Shown piece by piece: positions 1 through 6,409 of a stretch of 9,507 bases of DNA. The notes below the pieces were generated by a model, which did no database searches, was not told the DNA's origin, and was given only the letters and a program-made list of their open reading frames with translations. The translations under genes were made by a program, and so were the position numbers. The DNA is from DATEBA01 sp035288045 (GTDB taxonomy: Bacteria; Actinomycetota; UBA4738; HRBIN12): contig DATEBA010000047.1 in assembly GCA_035288045.1 (NCBI GenBank), positions 1 through 9,507 on the forward strand, written 5' to 3'. Every line of letters begins with the position of its first letter. Within the stretch, counting starts at the first letter, position 1.

Positions 1-195
1 GGGGTCGGATAGGTAGGCCTGGGGCGGATAGCCGAGCAGATCCTCCACCTGCGGGCTGACGTAGAGCGAGTCCGGGCGCTGCTCGTCCGAGTCGATGTAG
101 ACGACGACCGGCACGCGCTCGACGAGGTTGCGGTAGAGCGCGTCGCCCCAGGGAGCCCCCTCGGAGACGTCCTGATCTTCGCCGTCCACCGCCAT
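1..195 (-). CDS. PAS-domain signalling protein, N-terminal fragment (3' end beyond left edge)
   Basis: The reverse strand reads as 65 uninterrupted codons from an ATG at 195 to the window edge. After an acidic N-terminus of about 18 residues comes a PAS-like start: YRNLVERVPVVVYID (residues 21-35), then SLYVSPQVEDLLGYPPQ (residues 43-59). The second string is the typical PAS pattern 'S-P-Q-x-x-x-L-L-G-Y' seen in sensor kinases and diguanylate cyclases. The output domain lies off the window, so the class of protein (kinase, cyclase/phosphodiesterase or other) cannot be told. No clear Shine-Dalgarno sequence is seen. A second ATG lies 10 bp upstream (at 205) but is out of frame, because a 10-bp sequence is duplicated there. 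The gene is divergent from the tRNA and probably unrelated to the operon. Confidence 0.8.
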   Translation of the reverse strand, partial: MAVDGEDQDVSEGAPWGDALYRNLVERVPVVVYIDSDEQRPDSLYVSPQVEDLLGYPPQAYLSDP

Positions 196-211
196 GGTCG
201 CCCATGGTCGC
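192..211. repeat. 10-bp perfect tandem duplication at the PAS gene start
   Basis: CCATGGTCGC occurs twice in direct succession (192-201 and 202-211). Each copy carries an ATG on the minus strand. Because the unit is 10 bp, the two ATGs lie in different frames. Only the inner one (195) opens the PAS reading frame. Confidence 0.85.
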
Positions 212-239
212 AGAAACCGTCGCGGACGTCGGCGTCGGC

Positions 240-245
240 TACCCT
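240..245 (+). promoter_or_regulatory. Candidate -10 element of the tRNA-Ser promoter
   Basis: TACCCT fits the TANNNT form of a -10 box and ends seven bases before the first base of the mature tRNA. No convincing -35 hexamer is visible upstream. This is inferred from position and pattern only. Confidence 0.35.
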
Positions 246-252
246 GCGCTAA

Positions 253-342
253 GGGAGGGTGGCCGAGCGGACGAAGGCGACGGTCTTGAAAACCGTTAGC
301 GGGGCAACCCGCTCGTGGGTTCGAATCCCACCCCTCCCGCCA
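253..342 (+). tRNA. tRNA-Ser (anticodon UGA), CCA encoded
   Basis: It folds by eye as a class II tRNA. The acceptor stem pairs GGGAGGG (253-259) with CCCTCCC (332-338), followed by discriminator G339 and an encoded CCA (340-342). The D stem pairs GCC (262-264) with GGC (276-278). The anticodon stem pairs ACGGT (280-284) with ACCGT (292-296) around the loop CTTGAAA, giving anticodon TGA at 287-289. A long variable arm lies at about 297-314. The T stem pairs GTGGG (315-319) with CCCAC (327-331) around TTCGAAT. The long variable arm and UGA anticodon identify serine, decoding UCA and probably other UCN codons. Confidence 0.97.
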
Positions 343-478
343 TCCACCTGCGGTTCCGCGGCGTGGACGAGGCGAGCTGAGACCCGTTGTGGGCCGTGTG
401 GGGATCCTGGTCGGCTGGATGTCGGCGGGGCTGCTTCCTCCAGGAGGCCTGACACCGGTGAAGCGCCGGGCTCAGCTC

Positions 479-502
479 GACCGTCACGCGGTGACGGTCA
501 CC
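479..502. promoter_or_regulatory. Overlapping palindromes, candidate operator or leader switch
   Basis: GACCGTCAC (479-487) and GTGACGGTC (491-499) form a perfect 9-bp inverted repeat around GCG. The right arm also belongs to a second perfect palindrome, GGTGAC (490-495), G, GTCACC (497-502). The pattern is GTCAC / GTGAC / GTCAC, so the middle block can pair with either neighbour. It lies about 80 bp upstream of the alpha start. It could be a dimeric regulator site or, if transcribed, two mutually exclusive hairpins. I do not recognise the regulator. Confidence 0.5.
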
Positions 503-514
503 GCCTGAGTGCCA

Positions 515-539
515 TGGGTCCCGGTGGGACCGGGACCCA
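515..539. promoter_or_regulatory. Perfect 11-bp inverted repeat upstream of the alpha gene
   Basis: TGGGTCCCGGT (515-525) is followed by a GGG loop (526-528) and its exact reverse complement ACCGGGACCCA (529-539). It ends 44 bp before the alpha start codon, which suits an activator site just upstream of a promoter or a stable 5' hairpin. No U-tract follows, so an intrinsic terminator is less likely. Confidence 0.55.
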
Positions 540-568
540 CGGCCCGTCCGGAAGAGGCGGCTGCTCCC

Positions 569-574
569 TAGCCT
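569..574 (+). promoter_or_regulatory. Candidate -10 element for the nxr-like operon
   Basis: TAGCCT matches TANNNT and ends nine bases before the ATG at 584, which also lacks a good Shine-Dalgarno sequence. This arrangement would suit a leaderless or nearly leaderless mRNA. No clear -35 box is seen. The call is weak and rests on position. Confidence 0.25.
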
Positions 575-583
575 CCGGCGCCA

Positions 584-3500
584 ATGGACCGAAAGAGTCC
601 GTTGGAGGCGAGGGAGGCGGGAGAGGATCCCGCGACGCTGGTCGAGGAGGTCGACGACCGGCGGACCCACGAACAGGCGCGGCGCTCGGACGCCGACGCG
701 ACCGACGCCAGCAGAGGGCTCTCCCGCCGCGAGTTCCTCAAGGCCGCAGCCGGGACGGCCGTCGGCGTCCTGGTCCTCAGCGAGGCGGGGCTCGCGCTCA
801 GGCGGCTCGCGCCGGTCTCGGTCGCCAATCCGCTCGAGTCCTACCCTGACCGGGACTGGGAGGGCGTGTACCGGGACCAGTACCGGTACGACGAGTCCTT
901 CGCCTACGTCTGCTCCCCGAACGATACGCACGCTTGCCGGATGCGCGCGTTCGTCCGCAACGGCATCGTGACGCGGATCGAGCAGAACTACGACGTGGAT
1001 CGCTATCGCGACGCGCTGGGCAACCGCGCCACCGCGCACTGGAACCCGCGCGGATGCCCGAAAGGGATGACGCTGCATCGCAGGGTCTACGGCCCATACC
1101 GCCTGCGCTACCCGATGATCCGCAAGGGCTGGAAGACGTGGGCCGACGATGGCCACCCGTACCTGACCACGGAGCTGCGCGATCTGTACGGGTTCACGTC
1201 TCGTGGCTCCGACACGTTCGTCCGCGTGTCGTGGGACGAGGCATACCGGTACGTCGCGGGAGCGTTGGTCGCCACGGCCGAGCACTACAGCGGGAAGGAG
1301 GGTACGGACCGCCTGCTAAGCGAGGGGTACGAGCCCGAGATGGTTGAGGCGATGTCGGGCGCCGGGACCCGCACGATCAAGATGCGCGGCGGCATGGGCC
1401 TGCTGGGCGTCCTCGGCAAGTACGGGATGTACCGATTCAACAACATGCTCGCCCTGCTCGACGCACGGATCCGGAACGTTCCGCCCGAGCAGGCGCTCGG
1501 TGGCAGGAACTGGTCGAACTACACCTGGCACGGCGACCAGGCACCCGGCCTCCCGTTCGTGCACGGTCTGCAGAACTCGGACGTCGACTTCAACGATCTG
1601 CGGAACTCGATGCTGCACGTGCAGGTCGGCAAGAACCTCGTCGAGAACAAGATGCCCGAGTCGCACTGGTTCCACCAGGTGATGGAGCGGGGCGGCAAGA
1701 TCGTCACGATCACGCCCGAGTACTCGCCGCCCGCGACGAAGTCGGACTACTGGATCCCGGTACGCCCCGCGACGGACGCCGCCCTGTTCCTCGGCATCAC
1801 GAAGCTGATGCTCGACGAGGACCGGTACGACCCAGATTTCGTGAAACGGTTCACCGACCTCCCGATCCTGGTCCGGACCGACACGTTGACGCGCCTGGAT
1901 CCGGCAGACCTGTTGCCGGGATACGAGAAGGGCCTGCGCCCGGACGGGCCGAGCTTCCAGGTACAGGGGCTGACCGAGGAGGACTACGGGCGCCTCCATG
2001 ACTTCGTGGTGATTGACGCCCGCAGCGACGAGCCGGTCGCGATCACGCGTGACGACGTCGGCGGGCGGCTGGCCGTCGACCCGGCGCTGTCTGGGACGCG
2101 CGATCTCAGGCTCGTGAACGGCACGCGCGTGCGCGTTGCCACGCTCCTCGATCTCTACCGCCAGCACCTGCGCGATTACGACCTCGACACGGTCGTCGAG
2201 ATCACGCACGCGCCGAAGGACCTGATCGTCCGGCTCGCCGACGACCTGGCGACCCTGAAGCCTGCCGCGATCCACGTCGGCGAGGGCATCAACCATTGGT
2301 TCCACGCCACGGAGGCGAACCGGGCGTTCCACCTCCCGATGATGCTGACGGGCAACATCGGGATCCCGGGCGCCGGCGTGCAGTCGTGGGCGGGCAACTA
2401 CAAGTCGGCCCTGTTCCAGGAGACCCATTGGAGCGGCCCGGGGATCAACGGGTGGTTCTACGAGGACCCGTTCGCCCAGAACCTCGACCCGAACGCGTCG
2501 CCGAAGGACGTCACCTACTTTAAGTATGCGAAGGGCGAGGAGCCCGCGTACTGGAACCACGGGGACACGCCCCTGGTGGTCGAGACGCCGAGGTTCGGCC
2601 GCAAGGTCTTCACGGGCGCGACGCACATGCCCACCCCGACGAAGGCCCTGTGGTTCACGAACGTGAACCTACTGAACAACGCGAAGCATGCGTACGACAT
2701 GCTGTTCAACGTCAACCCGAAGATCGACATGATCGTGTCGCAGGACATCGAGATGACCTCGTCCTGCGAGTACGCCGACGTTGTCCTGGCCGCGAACTCG
2801 TGGCTCGAGTTCGAGGACGTCGAGGTCACCGCCTCGTGTTCGAACCCCTTCCTCCAGGTCTGGAAGGGCGGAATCGCGCCGGTCGGCGACACGAAGGACG
2901 ATATGGCGATCATGACGGGCGTCGCACAGGCGCTCACGGACGCGACCGGCGACACGCGTTTCGCGGACCACTGGCGGTTCGAGCTCGAGGGTCGCCGCGA
3001 CATCTACCTAAGGCGCCTTCTCGGTGGCTCGGCAACCACGGCCGACTACGACTACGACGAGCTGATGTCGGGTGGCTACGGCGAGCCCGGGGCAGCGCTG
3101 ATGATGTTCCGCACCTACCCACGGGTGCCGTTCTACGAGCAGGTCAATGACAGCCTCCCCTTCTTCACCGACACCGGTCGGCTGAACGCGTACTGCGACA
3201 TCCCCGAGGCCATCGAGTACGGCGAGAACTTCATCGTGCACCGCGAGGGTCCGGAGGCCACGCCCTACCTGCCGAACGTGATCGTCTCCACGAACCCGCT
3301 CGTCCGACCCGAGGACTACGGGATCCCATGGGACCACGAGGGCTGGGATGAGCGGACCGTGCGCAACGTCAAGCTCTCGTGGGAGGAGGTCAAGGCGACG
3401 ACCAACCCGCTGTGGTCCAAGGGGCTGCGCTTCTTCCTGATGACCCCGAAGACTCGCCACAGCGTGCACTCCCAGTGGAGCGTGACCGACTGGCACTTCA

Positions 3501-4153
3501 TTTGGGCGAGCAGCTTCGGGGATCCGTACCGCATGGACAAGCGCTCGCCGGGCGTGGGCGACCACCAGATGCACATCAACCCGGAGGCCGCGAAGGACCT
3601 CGGGATCCAAGACGGTGACTACGTGTACGTCGACGCGAACCCCGCCGACCGGCCCTACCGGGGCTGGAAGCCAGATGACTGGTTCTACAAGGTCTCGCGG
3701 CTGAAGCTCCGCGCCAAGTACAACCCGGCGTACCCATACGACGTGCTGATGATCAAGCACGCGCCGTTCATCGCGACGGAGAAGACGGTGCGCGCCCACG
3801 AGAGCCGGCCGGACGGACGGGCTGTCTCGAAGGACACGGGCTACCAGTCGAACTTCCGGTACGGCTCCCACCAGTCGCTCACGCGTGACTGGTCGATGCC
3901 GATGCACCAGACCGACAACCTGTTCCACAAGTCCAAGGACTCGGTGCATTTCGTGTTCGGGTACGAGGCCGACAACCACGCGGTGAACACCGTCCCGAAG
4001 GAGACCCTCGTCTCCGTTTCGTTCGCCGAGCCCGGCGGGCCGGGCGGGAGCGGCATCTGGACCCCGGCGACGACCGGCCTCACGCCGGGCGGCGAGGACG
4101 AAGCGATGCTCGCGTACCTGCGGGGCGAGTTCGTGCGGGTGCGCAAGCCATGA
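584..4153 (+). CDS. nxrA: Nitrite oxidoreductase/nitrate reductase-like molybdopterin catalytic subunit (NxrA-like), Tat-exported
   Basis: At 1189 residues it is the size of type II DMSO-reductase alpha subunits. A Tat motif, SRREFLK (residues 47-53), precedes a hydrophobic stretch to about residue 72. Candidate ligands of the N-terminal Fe-S cluster are C110, D114, C118 and C158 (in NPRGCPKG). Asp318, in NYTWHGDQ, aligns with the Mo-coordinating Asp of NarG. A bisMGD-binding stretch containing DYWIPVRPATDAALFLG begins near residue 388, and the C-terminal dinucleotide-binding domain runs from about 945 to the end. Long strings such as CSPNDTHAC, FIVHREGPEATPYLPN and VDANPADRPYRGW agree with remembered Nitrospira NxrA rather than NarG. 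The start is the first possible one, because an in-frame TAG lies at 569-571. The stop overlaps the next start (ATGA). The reaction is nitrite/nitrate interconversion outside the cytoplasm; the direction and substrate are inferred. Confidence 0.88.
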   Translation: MDRKSPLEAREAGEDPATLVEEVDDRRTHEQARRSDADATDASRGLSRREFLKAAAGTAVGVLVLSEAGLALRRLAPVSVANPLESYPDRDWEGVYRDQYRYDESFAYVCSPNDTHACRMRAFVRNGIVTRIEQNYDVDRYRDALGNRATAHWNPRGCPKGMTLHRRVYGPYRLRYPMIRKGWKTWADDGHPYLTTELRDLYGFTSRGSDTFVRVSWDEAYRYVAGALVATAEHYSGKEGTDRLLSEGYEPEMVEAMSGAGTRTIKMRGGMGLLGVLGKYGMYRFNNMLALLDARIRNVPPEQALGGRNWSNYTWHGDQAPGLPFVHGLQNSDVDFNDLRNSMLHVQVGKNLVENKMPESHWFHQVMERGGKIVTITPEYSPPATKSDYWIPVRPATDAALFLGITKLMLDEDRYDPDFVKRFTDLPILVRTDTLTRLDPADLLPGYEKGLRPDGPSFQVQGLTEEDYGRLHDFVVIDARSDEPVAITRDDVGGRLAVDPALSGTRDLRLVNGTRVRVATLLDLYRQHLRDYDLDTVVEITHAPKDLIVRLADDLATLKPAAIHVGEGINHWFHATEANRAFHLPMMLTGNIGIPGAGVQSWAGNYKSALFQETHWSGPGINGWFYEDPFAQNLDPNASPKDVTYFKYAKGEEPAYWNHGDTPLVVETPRFGRKVFTGATHMPTPTKALWFTNVNLLNNAKHAYDMLFNVNPKIDMIVSQDIEMTSSCEYADVVLAANSWLEFEDVEVTASCSNPFLQVWKGGIAPVGDTKDDMAIMTGVAQALTDATGDTRFADHWRFELEGRRDIYLRRLLGGSATTADYDYDELMSGGYGEPGAALMMFRTYPRVPFYEQVNDSLPFFTDTGRLNAYCDIPEAIEYGENFIVHREGPEATPYLPNVIVSTNPLVRPEDYGIPWDHEGWDERTVRNVKLSWEEVKATTNPLWSKGLRFFLMTPKTRHSVHSQWSVTDWHFIWASSFGDPYRMDKRSPGVGDHQMHINPEAAKDLGIQDGDYVYVDANPADRPYRGWKPDDWFYKVSRLKLRAKYNPAYPYDVLMIKHAPFIATEKTVRAHESRPDGRAVSKDTGYQSNFRYGSHQSLTRDWSMPMHQTDNLFHKSKDSVHFVFGYEADNHAVNTVPKETLVSVSFAEPGGPGGSGIWTPATTGLTPGGEDEAMLAYLRGEFVRVRKP

Positions 4154-4422
4154 GCACAGGCAAGGACGTCGCGCCCGAGGACCCCCTGGAGATCGTGGGT
4201 GTCGTGCTCGATCGGCCGATCGACCGCCGCGGGCTCGACGACATGGCGCGAACGTTCATCGAGGAGTACGCGCTGATGGGATGGCCCGCGAAGCGGATCC
4301 TTACGCTATTCCGCCACCCGTTCTACGGCGGCGCGCACGACGCCTACGAGGCGCTCGGCGAGGCGCGGGTCGTCGAGTTGATCGAGGAGACGCTCGAGCC
4401 GCTGGAGAACGACGATGCCTGA
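4150..4422 (+). CDS. Conserved-looking 90-residue protein between alpha and beta genes, unknown function
   Basis: This small acidic protein overlaps the alpha stop by 4 bp and the beta start by 8 bp, so it is embedded in the operon and probably translationally coupled. It has no signal peptide, membrane segment, cysteine or histidine cluster. The core, about residues 33-83 (FIEEYALMGWPAKRILTLF, then HPFYGGAHDAYEALG), looks helical. It resembles, from memory, short proteins next to other complex-iron-sulfur molybdoenzyme genes with a 'F-x-x-P-F-Y-x-G' motif; I cannot name a family. A cytoplasmic role in maturation or assembly of the alpha-beta pair is a guess based on position alone. Confidence 0.82.
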   Translation: MSTGKDVAPEDPLEIVGVVLDRPIDRRGLDDMARTFIEEYALMGWPAKRILTLFRHPFYGGAHDAYEALGEARVVELIEETLEPLENDDA

Positions 4423-5668
4423 CGTCTTCAACTGGCAGCTCGGCCGGCCGATGCAGTACCGCTTCCCGGCGGCCTACCCGAAGCGCCAGTTCGCGTTCGT
4501 CTTCAACATCAACCGGTGCCTGGCGTGCCAGACGTGCACGATGGCCTGCAAGTCCACCTGGACCTTCTCGGAGGGCCAGGAGCTGATGTGGTGGAACAAC
4601 GTCGAGACCAAGCCGTACGGGGGGTACCCGCAAGGGTGGGACGTGAAGATCCTCACGCTCCTCGAGCAGGCGAACCCGGGCGGGCAGGAGTGGGACCACT
4701 CGGCTCGAGGCGGCCCCTACGGCAGGTTCGAGGGCAAGACGATCTTCGAGGCGGCCATGGATGCGGGCGCCCAGGAGGAGGCGATCGGCTACCTGCCCAC
4801 CGACGCCGAGTGGACCGCGCCGAACATCGGCGAAGACACCGCCGCCGGTCCGCGGGGTCGGTCGATGGACTTCGGGGCGGGCGTCGATCTCCCCACGCAC
4901 ACGCCGTGGTTCTTCTACCTGCAGCGTTTGTGTAACCACTGCACGTACCCGGCGTGTGTGTCCGCATGCCCTCGGAACGCCATCTACAAACGACCCGAGG
5001 ACGGCATCGTCCTTATCGACCAGTCCAGGTGCCGCGGCTACCGCAAGTGCGTCGAGCAGTGCCCGTACAAGAAGCCGATGTACCGCGCGACCACGCGGAC
5101 CTCCGAGAAGTGCCTCGGCTGCTACCCGCGTGTCGAGGGGACCGATCCCCTGACCGAGGGCATCCCGATGGAGACACGATGCATGGCGGTGTGCCCGGGG
5201 AAGATCAGGATGCAGGGGCTCGTCGACATCGACCCGGAGACGGGTGACTGGAAGGAGGACCGCCAGAACCCGCTCTACTACTTGGTCAAGGTGGCGAAGG
5301 TGGCGCTGCCGCTGTACCCGCAGTTCGGGACGCAGCCGAACGGCTATTACATCCCGCCTCGCTGGGTGCCGCGCGAGTACCTCCACCAGATGTTCGGCCC
5401 GGGGGTGGAGGAGGCGATCGATACCTACCTCGCCCCGCCGCGCGAACTCCTCGCCGTCCTGCAGCTATTCCGCGCTACCCAACGGATCGTCTTCCGGTAC
5501 GAGATCCGCGAGGGACCCAAGGTGCGCGACGCCGTCATCAACGGACGACGGTGGGCGATGTACGACGACACGGTGATCGGATACGACAGCCAGGGCAACG
5601 AGGTCGCGAACCTCTCGGTGGTCGAGCCGTTCGTGGAGCGACCGGCCAAGTACCTGAACTCGATCTGA
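4415..5668 (+). CDS. nxrB: NxrB-like iron-sulfur electron-transfer subunit
   Basis: The 417 residues carry 15 cysteines in the NarH/NxrB pattern: C35, C38, C41, C45; C173, C176, C181, C185; C206, C212, C216; C233, C236, C256, C260. This fits three [4Fe-4S] clusters and one [3Fe-4S] cluster passing electrons between the Mo centre and the haem subunit. The opening (VFNWQLGR, FAFVFNINRCLACQTC), WWNNVETKPYGGYPQ (59-73), RCRGYRKCVEQCP (205-217) and YLAPPRELLAVLQLFRA (338-354) agree closely with remembered Nitrospira NxrB. The length is close to that of NxrB and shorter than NarH (about 510). There is no signal peptide, so export would be by hitchhiking with the Tat-bearing alpha. GGAG at 4404-4407 is a suitable ribosome site. 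Position 45 is Cys, whereas I recall Asp there in Nitrospira. Confidence 0.9.
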   Translation: MPDVFNWQLGRPMQYRFPAAYPKRQFAFVFNINRCLACQTCTMACKSTWTFSEGQELMWWNNVETKPYGGYPQGWDVKILTLLEQANPGGQEWDHSARGGPYGRFEGKTIFEAAMDAGAQEEAIGYLPTDAEWTAPNIGEDTAAGPRGRSMDFGAGVDLPTHTPWFFYLQRLCNHCTYPACVSACPRNAIYKRPEDGIVLIDQSRCRGYRKCVEQCPYKKPMYRATTRTSEKCLGCYPRVEGTDPLTEGIPMETRCMAVCPGKIRMQGLVDIDPETGDWKEDRQNPLYYLVKVAKVALPLYPQFGTQPNGYYIPPRWVPREYLHQMFGPGVEEAIDTYLAPPRELLAVLQLFRATQRIVFRYEIREGPKVRDAVINGRRWAMYDDTVIGYDSQGNEVANLSVVEPFVERPAKYLNSI

Positions 5669-5674
5669 GGAGTG

Positions 5675-6409
5675 ATGGGAACCATCCAAGGCCTGACGAC
5701 CCGTACCGGATCCCAGGAAACGCTGGCACGGGCGTTGCTGTTGCGCCTGCTCTCCCAGGCCTTCACGTACCCGACGCAGCTCGACACCTCGCGGCTGCTG
5801 GAAGACGATGTACCCCTCGCCGCGGCCACGGCGGAGCGTCTGCCCGGACCTGTCGGCGACGCGCTCCTTGCCTTCGTCGACGCGCTCGCCGGAGCGACGG
5901 CCCCGTCGCTGGAGGAGCGCTACCGCGAGGTCTTCACGCACGTGCACTCGGGCGACTGCCCGATCTACGAGACCGACTACGGTCCCCGCGACGTGTGGCG
6001 CCAGAGCAACGAACTGGCCGACATCGCCGGCTTCTACCGCGCCTTCGGGTTCGACCCGCTCGGGGAGCGCCCGGACCACGCGGCGGTCGAGCTGGAGTTC
6101 CTGCACGTCCTCGCCTACAAGGAGGCATGGGCCACGGCACACGGCGACGAGGCGAACGCGGGCGTGTGCCACGAGGCGGCCGCGGCGTTCGCGCGCGACC
6201 ACGCCCTTGCCTGGCTCCCAGCGCTTGCCGCGCGTGCGGAGGCCCTCGCCCGTGAGGGTCCGTACGCCGCCGCCGCGTGCCTGTTGACCGCGTTCTGCGC
6301 AGCCGAATCGGAGCGCATCGGCGTTTCGCTCCCCGAGGACCTCCCGGCTCCGGTGAGTGTCGGTCGGCTCGAGGACGAGGCCCCCGGCTTGTGTGAGGTG
6401 GAGACGTGA
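5675..6409 (+). CDS. TorD/DmsD-family molybdoenzyme chaperone
   Basis: This 244-residue, cytoplasmic, all-helical protein has the TorD-family landmarks: YREVF (83-87), the C95-P pair, YETDYG (98-103), ELADIAGFYRAFG (113-125) and ERPDHAAVELEFL (131-143). Members bind the Tat signal or core of a partner Mo enzyme and hold it for bisMGD and Fe-S insertion before export. The partner here is almost certainly the alpha subunit in the same operon. The gene begins 6 bp after the beta stop. A GTG at 5672 is also in frame, but GAGGAG (5667-5672) overlaps it, so ATG 5675 is preferred; even there the spacing is short. The stop overlaps the next gene (GTGA). Confidence 0.88.
   Translation: MGTIQGLTTRTGSQETLARALLLRLLSQAFTYPTQLDTSRLLEDDVPLAAATAERLPGPVGDALLAFVDALAGATAPSLEERYREVFTHVHSGDCPIYETDYGPRDVWRQSNELADIAGFYRAFGFDPLGERPDHAAVELEFLHVLAYKEAWATAHGDEANAGVCHEAAAAFARDHALAWLPALAARAEALAREGPYAAAACLLTAFCAAESERIGVSLPEDLPAPVSVGRLEDEAPGLCEVET

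Larger units (their letters stand above)
343..583. other. Gene-free region between tRNA-Ser and the operon
   Basis: These 241 bp hold no believable gene. Open frames here come from reading through the tRNA or from the antisense of the alpha gene. The region contains two perfect short-loop inverted repeats (479-499 and 515-539). A longer-range 9-bp inverted repeat also joins CGAGCTGAG (373-381) and CTCAGCTCG (471-479). No T-tract follows any of these, so none looks like a classical terminator. It most likely holds the operon promoter and control sites. Confidence 0.6.

Noticed and set aside
249..455. Minus-strand open frame with GGIRTHERVAP across the tRNA
   Set aside because: This is a well-known false protein made by translating a tRNA-Ser gene in antisense; the tRNA fold explains the sequence.
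259..849. Plus-strand open frame beginning inside tRNA-Ser
   Set aside because: Its first 30 or so residues are translated tRNA, and the rest is Arg/Gly-rich and overlaps the alpha gene start in another frame.
296..1285. Long minus-strand open frame ending in tRNA antisense (GVGFEPT)
   Set aside because: It is antisense to the alpha gene and the tRNA, with no recognisable domain. Long antisense frames are common at this GC content.
1316..2626. 436-codon minus-strand open frame inside the alpha gene
   Set aside because: It mirrors codons of a strongly conserved coding region and has Arg/Val-rich content with no motif.
4301..5386. 361-codon minus-strand open frame opposite beta
   Set aside because: The plus strand here has the complete cysteine pattern of the beta subunit. 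The antisense product is compositionally skewed and shows no family features.
584..5668. Assignment as ordinary cytoplasmic NarGH nitrate reductase
   Set aside because: The Tat motif, shorter beta, Asp-containing cluster motif, EbdC-type gamma and lack of NarI/NarJ order all argue against it.
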